40,366 bases of DNA, taken from positions 1 to 40,366 of the forward strand of contig QKCF01000079.1 of the NCBI GenBank assembly GCA_003246935.1, read 5' to 3'. Below are positions 17,973 through 26,960 of this stretch, in pieces; positions within the stretch are counted from its first letter, which is position 1, and each line of letters begins with the position of its first letter. The notes beneath the pieces are model-generated. The model had not been told where the DNA came from and searched no databases. It saw only the letters and a program-made list of their open reading frames with translations. Origin of the DNA: Sunxiuqinia sp. (GTDB lineage: Bacteria; Bacteroidota; Bacteroidia; Bacteroidales; Prolixibacteraceae). The position numbers and the translations under genes were made by a program.

Positions 17973-19922
17973 ATGGGGGGTAAGACTGTATCATATTATC
18001 TGCATGTTTTCATCATAATTGTGCTATCGGCAGGGTTCATAGCTCCGTTAATCGTAGATTCAGAGTTGTATGATTCTACACGAATGGGTAAGATATTCTT
18101 TTTTTCTAGGTGGATGATTGTGTTTGTTATTGCATGCTTACCTATCTACTTTATGAATAAGGCGCAGCAAATTGATAAATTGACAATTGCTGTTTTGGCT
18201 TGGGGTATTTGGATCTTAGTCAGAGGGAAAAACGGAGGTATCTGGTATGATGAAAAATTCTTTTGGTTCTCTGGCTGTTTTGTCTTTTATTTTCTGGCAA
18301 CCACATTACTAAAAGAAATAACAACCCGAGGCTGGGAACAACTTATACGAATCCCGTTAGTAGTAATAGTCCTTGTTGCGGCAGTTGAGGCCGCACTAGG
18401 GATACTACAACTTTACGGGTTGGCCCCCATTTACCACGGGCAGTTTAAAATTTCGGGGCACTTTTTTAACCCGGCGCCCTATGCGGGCTTCCTGGTAGCT
18501 TCACAGCCCTTTGCTTTGCTACTTTCGTCAGTTAGGCCTGATACGATAATCAATAAAATTATGCACTGGCTGGGCTATATGTCGGTTTGCTTGATACTGG
18601 TTGCGATCCCTTCCACCCGGAGCCGGGCGGCTTACCTGGGCTTGGGAGCTGTGTTGCTGGTTTGGCTTTTGTTCCGCTATCATCCCTGGATATATATTAA
18701 GCGCGTTTTAAGCACCCAGCTAAAGAGACAACTAGCATTCTTTATAATTCCATTGATTTCTATTATTCTCCTCACAGGTCTTTACCTGCTAAAAAAGGAC
18801 TCAGCTTCGGGACGCCTGTTAATATGGAAAGTAGCAGTACATACAATTGCAGAACGTCCATTATCTGGACATGGTTTTAACACGACACAAGCCACTTTTG
18901 CGCCAGTTCAAGCAGATTACTTTGCTGCTGGTAATGGAACCGAAAATGAAAGTATATTGGCAGGTAGTGTCCGTTGGGCTTTCAATGAATTTTTACAAAC
19001 CGCCTCAGAAACGGGCATTGTCGGGCTTGTGCTATTTTTATTAGTTACTGCATACGCCTTGTTTTTTAAAATACGGATATCACCACAATCTCGAAAACAT
19101 CGATTAATGATAGGCGCCGCCCGCTCATCAATGTCTGGAGTCTTGGTTTTTAGCTGCTTTTCGTATCCGTTTTATTCAATGCCCATTACATTACTATTCT
19201 TTTTCTCGTTAGCTGGGTTAACAACGTTGCATTTCACTGGGGCAAATGAGTTGAAAACAGTTTTAAATATATTCCAGAGGCTTCCAATTTTCGTTGGTAT
19301 TTTGCTGTTGACTATGTTCTATATTGTGGAAACTCCAAAGCTAAAACAAGCTTATGGGCAGTGGAATAAAGCAGAGCAATCATACAAGATAGGAGCTTAC
19401 CGGAAAGCCAATGAAGGCTTTGCCAAAGCCTATCCTACTTTGGTCCATAATGGCTTGTTTTTACAACAGTACGGTAAAAGTTTGGAGATGGAAGAAAGAT
19501 ATCCGCAAGCTATAGCCTTGCTAAAACAGGCCACAAAATATTATAACGACGAATTTACAGCGATTACCCTAGGTAATTGCTACCGGAGCATAGGAGATCA
19601 CGACAAGGCTGAAATGCAATATCGGCTGGCTGCCAACGTCGTCCCTAATAAATTTTACCCTCTGTATTTGCTGGTTAAACTATATGACGAAACGGGACAA
19701 ACAGAAAAGGCAAGAGCAATGGCAAGGGAGCTACTAAATAAAGAAGTAAAAGTTCCCTCGAAGGCTATTGAAGAAATAAAAGCAGAAATGGAGAGACTAA
19801 TACATAAAAATGCAAGCTTGCAAAATTGGGGCGAACTTGAAGGGAGTCAGCAAGAAGTCTGTACGCCTCAAACCGTTTTCTGCCTGCACCCTTCCTATTT
19901 AAGAAAGGAGGTGGCAGTATGA
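17973..19922 (+). CDS. O-antigen ligase (Wzy_C)-like polytopic membrane protein with C-terminal TPRs
   Basis: Many TMs; ISGHFFNPAPYAGFL, STRSRAAYLGLG, GHGFNTTQATFAPVQADYF; C-terminal TPR AEMQYRLAANVVPNKFYPLYLLVKLYDETGQTEKAR. Confidence 0.82.
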   Translation: MGGKTVSYYLHVFIIIVLSAGFIAPLIVDSELYDSTRMGKIFFFSRWMIVFVIACLPIYFMNKAQQIDKLTIAVLAWGIWILVRGKNGGIWYDEKFFWFSGCFVFYFLATTLLKEITTRGWEQLIRIPLVVIVLVAAVEAALGILQLYGLAPIYHGQFKISGHFFNPAPYAGFLVASQPFALLLSSVRPDTIINKIMHWLGYMSVCLILVAIPSTRSRAAYLGLGAVLLVWLLFRYHPWIYIKRVLSTQLKRQLAFFIIPLISIILLTGLYLLKKDSASGRLLIWKVAVHTIAERPLSGHGFNTTQATFAPVQADYFAAGNGTENESILAGSVRWAFNEFLQTASETGIVGLVLFLLVTAYALFFKIRISPQSRKHRLMIGAARSSMSGVLVFSCFSYPFYSMPITLLFFFSLAGLTTLHFTGANELKTVLNIFQRLPIFVGILLLTMFYIVETPKLKQAYGQWNKAEQSYKIGAYRKANEGFAKAYPTLVHNGLFLQQYGKSLEMEERYPQAIALLKQATKYYNDEFTAITLGNCYRSIGDHDKAEMQYRLAANVVPNKFYPLYLLVKLYDETGQTEKARAMARELLNKEVKVPSKAIEEIKAEMERLIHKNASLQNWGELEGSQQEVCTPQTVFCLHPSYLRKEVAV

Positions 19923-19970
19923 TAAATTAATTATATGTGATAAGTTTAGTATTATTGTTAATTTTAAATT

Positions 19971-20228
19971 ATGAAAAATAAAATCAAAATTATTGGAGTC
20001 TTTTCTGCAGTTTTATTAGCTGTGTGTAGCCTATATGTTTCTTCTTCGAATACTCCTAACGGATATTCCTCATTGTCACAATTATTGTTTATCAATTCCG
20101 CACATGCAGAATGTGACGAAGGAACTCGAACTATTTCGAATGCAATAGAAGATACTGATGCCAACGATTGTTGTATCTGTTGGAGCGATCCAGATCCCTA
20201 TAGTAGTAGCACTTGTAGCTGCGGTTAG
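19971..20228 (+). CDS. Small NVEALA-like leader peptide 2 with Cys-rich core
   Basis: MKNKIKIIGVFSAVLLAVCSLYVSSSNTPNGYSSLSQLLFINSAHAECDEG...DCCICWSDPDPYSSSTCSCG; six Cys after AHAE. Confidence 0.65.
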   Translation: MKNKIKIIGVFSAVLLAVCSLYVSSSNTPNGYSSLSQLLFINSAHAECDEGTRTISNAIEDTDANDCCICWSDPDPYSSSTCSCG

Positions 20229-20348
20229 GATACATACCCGTTTCTTTTAAAGAAAGTCTCTTGAAAAAAGCGATATGCTCATACATTTGATTGTTCTGTA
20301 CAAACCAACAGTTCCATTAGTATGCGTATATGCGCAGAATATTACTTA

Positions 20349-20391
20349 TTCCAATATGTCCTGTATGTAAGTTCGATAGGGCATATTGGAG
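20349..20391. repeat. Inverted repeat/RNA hairpin
   Basis: TTCCAATATGTCCT (20349-20362) pairs with AGGGCATATTGGAG (20378-20391): 14 continuous pairs allowing G-U. Confidence 0.6.
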
Positions 20392-20413
20392 TATATTATC
20401 AACAAAAAAGTGA

Positions 20414-20476
20414 AATTGTTAATATACGTTGACTTTGCTAGGGATAGCCCTAATAAACTTACTCATATTAACAATT
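20414..20476. repeat. Nested inverted repeat/hairpin
   Basis: AATTGTTAATAT (20414-20425) / ATATTAACAATT (20465-20476) perfect 12-bp arms, enclosing TAGGG-ATAG-CCCTA (20439-20452). Confidence 0.7.
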
Positions 20477-20534
20477 GTAGATTAATATACCTAAAGCGAG
20501 GTCTATTGCTTAAATACCCCAATACCATAATAAA

Positions 20535-21671
20535 ATGAGAAAAGTAAACATTATTGGAATCTTTATAATTACAACTCTTTGGGCTGGATGCAAAATGAGA
20601 GACGATAAAATGAGATCAGATGTCCCTGTACTTAAGCCTGTTGAGCAAAGTGTAGATAAGATAAAGACTCAATTTAGAACTGTAGCAACGCCTATACCTT
20701 TAGAAACTAATAAAGAATGTGTAGTTGGATATATTACAAATATTCATGCAACTAAAGACAGGATTTATATTATGGATAGAGATAATTTCTATTTATTTGA
20801 CAGTGATGGGAAGTTTTTGAAAATTCTTCCGAAAGGTAAAGGACCAGGAGAAATAACTCGACCTATGACATTTAAGGTTAACAAAGACAAAGATGAAATC
20901 ATTATCTTGGATAACGGCATCTGGATAAATTTGTTTACGTTAGATGGAACGTTTAAAAAGCGATATCAATTAAAAATGTCTATTCGAGATGTAATAAGAA
21001 TTTCAGACACAAAACTATTATTACATACGGGTTATTCTGGGAATAATCAGGACCATCTTTTATATATCTTCGATACCCAGCAAGAAGGTATAACTGCAAA
21101 ATATATATCCAATGAAGATTTGATTCTAAAAGACTTTGCAATCACTACATACAATAATTTTTCAGAGTATAGAGACACTATGTATTACCATTCATCTAAT
21201 TTACAAACCATTTATAAAATAGATGATTTGAAGCCTGCTCCAGTTTTTGATATTGATTTTCAGAATTTTATGCCTCCTACATCGTTCGTGAAGAAATTCA
21301 CAAAAACTAGAAAATTCCTTCAAGAATCAAAGGAAGGAGGCTATATCGGAGCTATTACATATTTCGATAAGTTTAATAAATTTAGTCTATTGGGCGTAAA
21401 GCACAAGAAATATAATTGTGGATTTATAGATAATAGCCAATCTGATATATTTTTAACCAATACTAGTGAGTTGTTCAATTTACCCGACATCCCTTCCCTA
21501 ACAATTCCTAAATGTCAAAGTGACTCCTCGTTATATTTTGTTATAGAACAATATGAACTATTAAAATCCATAAAACAGAATCAAACTAAATTGCCCACAT
21601 GGCTGGAAGGAGTTCACTTAAGTACTAATGACAATCCTATTATCCTTAAATTGGATATTTTAGATATATAA
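20535..21671 (+). CDS. 6-bladed beta-propeller lipoprotein-like protein
   Basis: Lipobox-like TLWAGCKM; IPLETNKECVVGYITNIHATKDRIYIMDRDNFYLFDSDGKFLKILPKGKGPGE, the propeller signature found next to NVEALA peptides. Confidence 0.8.
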   Translation: MRKVNIIGIFIITTLWAGCKMRDDKMRSDVPVLKPVEQSVDKIKTQFRTVATPIPLETNKECVVGYITNIHATKDRIYIMDRDNFYLFDSDGKFLKILPKGKGPGEITRPMTFKVNKDKDEIIILDNGIWINLFTLDGTFKKRYQLKMSIRDVIRISDTKLLLHTGYSGNNQDHLLYIFDTQQEGITAKYISNEDLILKDFAITTYNNFSEYRDTMYYHSSNLQTIYKIDDLKPAPVFDIDFQNFMPPTSFVKKFTKTRKFLQESKEGGYIGAITYFDKFNKFSLLGVKHKKYNCGFIDNSQSDIFLTNTSELFNLPDIPSLTIPKCQSDSSLYFVIEQYELLKSIKQNQTKLPTWLEGVHLSTNDNPIILKLDILDI

Positions 21672-21675
21672 AACC

Positions 21676-22326
21676 ATGCAAAAAAACAAGGCTATTTATT
21701 TATTCTCTGGGATAATTGCATTATTCATATTTGTAGTATTCGGAGTATATTGTATATCAACAATACAAAAAGAACGGAATACGGCAGATATTATTGAAAA
21801 GGACTACAATTCTATCTCACAACAAAACGAATACCTCCAAAGCTTTATTAAAATACAATTGAGCATTGGCAACAGTAGTATTGGGCAAAAAGTAGATGGA
21901 AACATCAGATTAACCCGCGAGGATGGAAAATTATTCAAACTAGGAGAAATCGATTTTAAAAATTATTTATTGATTTTTAGAATGGGCGAAAAGCATTGTT
22001 CAATTTGTGTAGAAAGAGCTTTGGAAAGAGTTTTAAGTAGTGGAATTGATGTTCCATATCAGAATGTGGTCATCCTGGCTTCATACAGCAATATCAGACA
22101 CATTAGATATCTAAAACGAATTAATAAGATTAAATGGCAAATATATAATTTGGATGAACCAATTAGAATCAATGCGGAAGAATACAATTATCCTTATTTT
22201 TTATTAATAAATAAGAACTACGAGGTTGTACATACCTTTTTCCCCGAAAAGGAGCTGCCCGAGTATACAAAACATTTCCTAGACGGAGTTAAAAATATAT
22301 TATACATTAAACATGAAAATAGCTAG
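21676..22326 (+). CDS. Membrane-anchored thioredoxin-like protein with CxxC
   Basis: N-terminal TM; NYLLIFRMGEKHCSICVERALERVLSSG; YFLLINKNYEVVHTFFP C-terminal strand pattern. Confidence 0.55.
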   Translation: MQKNKAIYLFSGIIALFIFVVFGVYCISTIQKERNTADIIEKDYNSISQQNEYLQSFIKIQLSIGNSSIGQKVDGNIRLTREDGKLFKLGEIDFKNYLLIFRMGEKHCSICVERALERVLSSGIDVPYQNVVILASYSNIRHIRYLKRINKIKWQIYNLDEPIRINAEEYNYPYFLLINKNYEVVHTFFPEKELPEYTKHFLDGVKNILYIKHENS

Positions 22327-22547
22327 AAAGTCTAGAATGAAGGTGTTGAATGGGATTAAGAGGAAGGGCTACTCCTAAAAGGATGTAAAATTAACATAAT
22401 GCTCATTTGTTTAGTGAGCCCGTTTAAAGATCTTGTCGAATCTAATTATTTCTTGACAAAATAATATAAATGGGGAAGGTCGAAACTTTGAAGAGATGTG
22501 ATTTCATATTAGTCTCTTAAATATAAATATATCACTAATACGACTAC

Positions 22548-22566
22548 TAAAGTTCAAAGAACTTTA
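22548..22566 (+). promoter_or_regulatory. Perfect hairpin ending on the start codon of the first RND gene
   Basis: TAAAGTTC-AAA-GAACTTTA, 8-bp arms, last base is the A of ATG (22566). Confidence 0.5.
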
Positions 22567-25500
22567 TGCACACTTTAAATAGTTCTGTAAGATATTTCTC
22601 TTATTTCACTATCATAACCACTTTCATAGCCCTGACAATAGTTGGTTTGGGCGTAATACCCCTGCTTAACCTACGTCTATATCCAAGTAAAGCTAAGCCG
22701 GGAGTTACGGTAAGATACCAGATGCAGGGAGCCAGTGCGCTGGTCATAGACAGCGAGGTCACATCCCGACTGGAAGGGCTTTTGTCGCGGGTTGAGGGTC
22801 TGAAAAAGCTTGCTTCGCGGACTTCGGGCGGTAGTGGCTGGATCAGTTTGGAGCTGGATAAGGGGACGGATATGGATGCCGTCCGTTTCGAAGTTGCTAC
22901 TTTAATCCGGCAGGTCTATCCTTCTTTACCAGAACGGGTGAGCTACCCGGAAATCCGGACTAGTCGCCCGGACGAGGAGGAAAAGGCGGAAACAATGCTA
23001 ACCTTTAGTATGAGCGGCCCAGGGCAGATTAGTGAAATCGGCAATTATGCGAATGAATCTCTGGCACCCAGCCTATCGGAACTGCCAGAGATAAACGGCG
23101 TTTTTGTTTACGGGGCCAATTCGCGCCGGATTGATTTGGTGTATAATAAGGAATTGCTCAAAAATATCGGACTTTCCGTTTCTGAGCTTGCATTGCAAAT
23201 CCGGGAATATTATTGCCAGTCCAACCTGGGGAGCGTCGTTGAACAGTCTTTTTCAGGTGATGAAACCTTTGTGCCGGTGACCTTTTCGGGTTGGGCAGCC
23301 GACAAGTTTTACCCGGACGATATCCGTATCAAGCACGAGGGACGTTTGTTCAAATTAACAGACCTGGTTGAGGTGAAAGAGCGGGAAAACGAACCGCAGA
23401 GTTTTTACCGGATCAACGGACTGAATACGGTCAACATCGTGGTGCAATCGGCGCCGGGTACTAACCAGATTGTCACAGCCGGTTTGGTTAAGGACAAGGT
23501 CGGGAAAATGCGTGCCCAATTACCACAGGGTTACAGTATTAATGTGAGTTACGACAGTTCGGTGCAACTGAAAAAGGAACTCAACAAGATTATTCTGCGC
23601 ATCCTTTCGTCGGTGTCCATTTTGTTACTTTTTGTGCTGCTGGTCAGCCGAAGCGGGCGTTACCTGTTGGTAATCAGTTTCAGTATCCTGGCAAACATTT
23701 TGATAGCCTTTATTTTTTACTATTTGCTGGGCGTCGAAATCCACATGTACTCGCTGGCCGGAATCACTATTTCGCTGGGCATCCTCATCGATAATACCAT
23801 CGTTATGGCCGACCACCTGCGCAACGGGCATGGCATTAGCGTGTTCCGGGCCATCCTGGCGGCGACTTTTACAACTATGGGGGCATTGGTGGCCGTTTTC
23901 TTTTTGGACGAAGATTTGCAACTTCGGCTCATTGATTTTACCTGGGTCATCATGATTAACCTGGCGGTATCGCTGCTGGTGTCCCTGTTTTTTATCCCGG
24001 CCCTGCTCGACAAAATGCGCCTTCGGAAAGTAAAAACCAAGAGCACCTACCGGCACATCCGCCGGAAAGTGAAACTGACCCGTTTTTACGGTAAGTCAAT
24101 CCGGCTGATGGCGCGGTTCCGCTGGGCGCTGTTGCTGCTTGCCGTTCTTGGTTTTGGGCTTCCGGTTTATATGTTACCAGCGTATTTGCAGGAAGGCCAT
24201 TGGTACTCTGGCTGGTACAACAAGACTTTGGGCGCCCAATTTTATCTCGAACATATCAAACCGGTTACTGACGTCGCGCTTGGGGGAACGTTGCGCTTGT
24301 TTACCGAGAAAGTACAGCACCAAGCCCTTAGTAGCTCGAACCGCCGGACATGCATTAATATTTCGGCAACGATGAATGATGGCAGCACACTGGAACATAC
24401 CAACGAAGTGTTTGAGAAACTGGAGAGTTTTCTGGCACAATACGATGAAATAGAACAGTTTGAAACCCGGATCTATAGTCCTTCATCGGCGCAGATAACG
24501 GTGTTGTTCAAGCCGGAATACGAATTTGGAGGTTTTCCCTTTACATTGAAAAGCGAAGCAGAAAGTAAAGTCGTTGATTTAGGGAGCGCCGATTGGACTG
24601 TGAGTGGAGTTGGGCGGGCTTTTGACAATTCGCTAAACGAAGGTTACCGCAACAGCCGCATCCAGCTGTATGGCTACAACTTGGAAGCGCTAAAGGGCTA
24701 TGCCCAAAAGATAAAACACTACCTGGAAGAAATCCCCCGGGTGGAAGAAAATTCTATTTTTATTAACGGACGCTCGACCTCAGGGGGCAATATCCACCGC
24801 GAGTATTATTTGGATTTAGATCTGGATAAGATGCGCCGTACCGGTATTTCGCAAGGGACGGTGCTGAGGAACTTGTCAGACCTTTCACGGGAGGAAGACA
24901 AAGTTATATCTGTTTACCGGGAAAGGGAACAACAGAACGTTTATCTGTTACCGGAGCAAACTTCGCTCCCCGATTTCTGGGAAATCAACAACCGACCCCT
25001 TGACTTGAGTAACAGCCGGGTAACCCGATTAAACGGTTTGGGTAGTTTCAGCAAAGAACGGGAGCAAGACCTGATCAACAAAGAAAACATGGAATACACC
25101 ATGGTCGTCGAGTACAACTTTATCGGGAGTTACGGGCAGAAAGAATATATCATCGGACAAGTCGAGAAGCGCCTGGTACAGGAGCTTCCGGTTGGTTACC
25201 GGATTAAGCAACAGTATTTCCGGGGAGGGAGCTGGATGGACGAAAAGACGGATCATACACAGGTATGGCTTCTTTTGCTGGTCGCAGCTATTATCTTTTT
25301 TATCTGCGCTATTGTCTTCGAGTCCCTGTTGCAGCCCCTGGCCGTAATCATCATGGTGCCGCTGTCATTTATCGGGGTCTTTCTCACCTTTTGGTATTTC
25401 GACCTCGGTTTCGACCAGGGAGGCTATGCTTCGCTGCTGCTCTTAAGCGGGTTGACGGTTAACTCAGCGCTGTATATTCTGAACGACCTGAACACTATGC

Positions 25501-25823
25501 GGAAACGTTTTGCCTGCCTCTCTCCTGTGAGGGCGTATCTGAAAGCTTACAATAACAAACTGGTGCCGGTGGTACTCACCCTTTTGTCGACTGTGCTGGG
25601 TCTGGCTCCTTTTCTTTCGGGGGGCAAGAAGGAAGCATTCTGGTTTAGTCTGGCTGCCGGTACCATCGGGGGACTTCTGTTCTCGATGGTGGCCATTGTG
25701 GTCATCCTCCCGCTGTTTGTGCGGGGAATTAAACCGAAGCGGTTAAGGAGTTTTAAATGGCTGAGGAGAAAAGCGACCCGGAAACAACTACGAAAAATTC
25801 TTTTTATAACGATAAAAAACTAA
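22566..25823 (+). CDS. Efflux RND transporter permease subunit 1
   Basis: 1085 aa RND architecture; ISLGILIDNTIVMADHLRNGHGISVFRAILAATFTTMGALVAVFF. Confidence 0.93.
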   Translation: MHTLNSSVRYFSYFTIITTFIALTIVGLGVIPLLNLRLYPSKAKPGVTVRYQMQGASALVIDSEVTSRLEGLLSRVEGLKKLASRTSGGSGWISLELDKGTDMDAVRFEVATLIRQVYPSLPERVSYPEIRTSRPDEEEKAETMLTFSMSGPGQISEIGNYANESLAPSLSELPEINGVFVYGANSRRIDLVYNKELLKNIGLSVSELALQIREYYCQSNLGSVVEQSFSGDETFVPVTFSGWAADKFYPDDIRIKHEGRLFKLTDLVEVKERENEPQSFYRINGLNTVNIVVQSAPGTNQIVTAGLVKDKVGKMRAQLPQGYSINVSYDSSVQLKKELNKIILRILSSVSILLLFVLLVSRSGRYLLVISFSILANILIAFIFYYLLGVEIHMYSLAGITISLGILIDNTIVMADHLRNGHGISVFRAILAATFTTMGALVAVFFLDEDLQLRLIDFTWVIMINLAVSLLVSLFFIPALLDKMRLRKVKTKSTYRHIRRKVKLTRFYGKSIRLMARFRWALLLLAVLGFGLPVYMLPAYLQEGHWYSGWYNKTLGAQFYLEHIKPVTDVALGGTLRLFTEKVQHQALSSSNRRTCINISATMNDGSTLEHTNEVFEKLESFLAQYDEIEQFETRIYSPSSAQITVLFKPEYEFGGFPFTLKSEAESKVVDLGSADWTVSGVGRAFDNSLNEGYRNSRIQLYGYNLEALKGYAQKIKHYLEEIPRVEENSIFINGRSTSGGNIHREYYLDLDLDKMRRTGISQGTVLRNLSDLSREEDKVISVYREREQQNVYLLPEQTSLPDFWEINNRPLDLSNSRVTRLNGLGSFSKEREQDLINKENMEYTMVVEYNFIGSYGQKEYIIGQVEKRLVQELPVGYRIKQQYFRGGSWMDEKTDHTQVWLLLLVAAIIFFICAIVFESLLQPLAVIIMVPLSFIGVFLTFWYFDLGFDQGGYASLLLLSGLTVNSALYILNDLNTMRKRFACLSPVRAYLKAYNNKLVPVVLTLLSTVLGLAPFLSGGKKEAFWFSLAAGTIGGLLFSMVAIVVILPLFVRGIKPKRLRSFKWLRRKATRKQLRKILFITIKN

Positions 25824-25829
25824 CCAATA

Positions 25830-26918
25830 ATGTTGAACCTGAAAACGATAAAATTTGCGACCCTGTTTGTGGGGTTGTTGGGTGTTTCCCTACTGACAGG
25901 CTGTAGCAGCGGCGAAGCCAAACAAGCTCATGCTGCTGGCAAGCGGGAGCATACCGAGGAGGTAAATGTAGTCGTCACCTCGAAAGCCAGGCAGGGTATT
26001 TTTTATAAAGAATTTGAAAATAACGGGAGATTGACAGCCCGGCAGGGTGCAGTTCTGAACTTTGAACAATCAGGAAAAATTGTTGCAGTGAACGTTTCCA
26101 ACGGCGATCGGGTGGAGCAAGGCGATGTGCTGGCCGTCATCGAAGATTCGCAACAAAAGTACAGTTACGAAAAGGCCCTGCGGAACAAGGAGAAGTGCTA
26201 CCTGGCGCTGGAAGAAGCTTTGCTGAACCAGGGGCATTCGATAAACGATTCGGCATCGGTCCCGTCGGCGACCATGAAAATGGCATTGATCCGCTCGGGC
26301 TACCAGGATGCCATAAACGAGGTTATGCTTGCCAAACAGAACCTGGATGAGACCAAAGTGGTAGCGCCGTTTGCGGGGGTTGTTGCCGACCTCGAAGCCC
26401 GGGTTTTCAACGAAACATCAACGTATAAACACTGCTGTAGTTTGATTGATAACCGGGAGTTTGAAGTGAGTTTCCCGATGCTGGAAGCTGAAATGGCCCA
26501 ACTCCAAAAAGGAATGGATGTGGAAGTGGTCCCGTTTGCTTTTGAGGGCGACACGCTGCACGGCCGGTTGTTTGAAATTAACCCCAAAGTGGCCGATAAT
26601 GGCATGGTGGACGTAAAAGCGCTGGTGCCCAATAAAAACGGTCGGTTGACTGAAGGCATGAACGTAAAAGTAATGGTGCGCAAACCAATGGGAAACAAAA
26701 TTTATGTTCCCAAAGAAGCTGTTACCCTTCGGCAGGAGCGGAACGTGGTATTTGTAGAGAAGAACGATACAGCTTTCTGGCGCTACGTAGATGTGGGCGA
26801 GACCAATTCAGAATATACAGTGATTAACAAAAATATCAGTCCTGGGGAAGATGTCATTATCGAAGGTCATTTCAACCTGGCACACCTTTCACCGGTGCAG
26901 GTCATCAAAGAGAATTAA
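25830..26918 (+). CDS. RND periplasmic adaptor (MFP) lipoprotein
   Basis: Lipobox LLTGCSSG; NFEQSGKIVAVNVSNGDRVEQGDVLAVIEDSQQKYSYEKA...VVAPFAGVVADLEARVFNE. Confidence 0.93.
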   Translation: MLNLKTIKFATLFVGLLGVSLLTGCSSGEAKQAHAAGKREHTEEVNVVVTSKARQGIFYKEFENNGRLTARQGAVLNFEQSGKIVAVNVSNGDRVEQGDVLAVIEDSQQKYSYEKALRNKEKCYLALEEALLNQGHSINDSASVPSATMKMALIRSGYQDAINEVMLAKQNLDETKVVAPFAGVVADLEARVFNETSTYKHCCSLIDNREFEVSFPMLEAEMAQLQKGMDVEVVPFAFEGDTLHGRLFEINPKVADNGMVDVKALVPNKNGRLTEGMNVKVMVRKPMGNKIYVPKEAVTLRQERNVVFVEKNDTAFWRYVDVGETNSEYTVINKNISPGEDVIIEGHFNLAHLSPVQVIKEN

Positions 26919-26960
26919 GACAAGCGTTCCCCGTAAACTTTTAAACCTTTAAAACAAGCG

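Noticed and set aside
23625-24056. Minus-strand ORFs inside RND1 (and similar ones in RND2, MFP and OMF)
   Set aside because: Antisense shadow ORFs in GC-richer genes; compositional artefacts.
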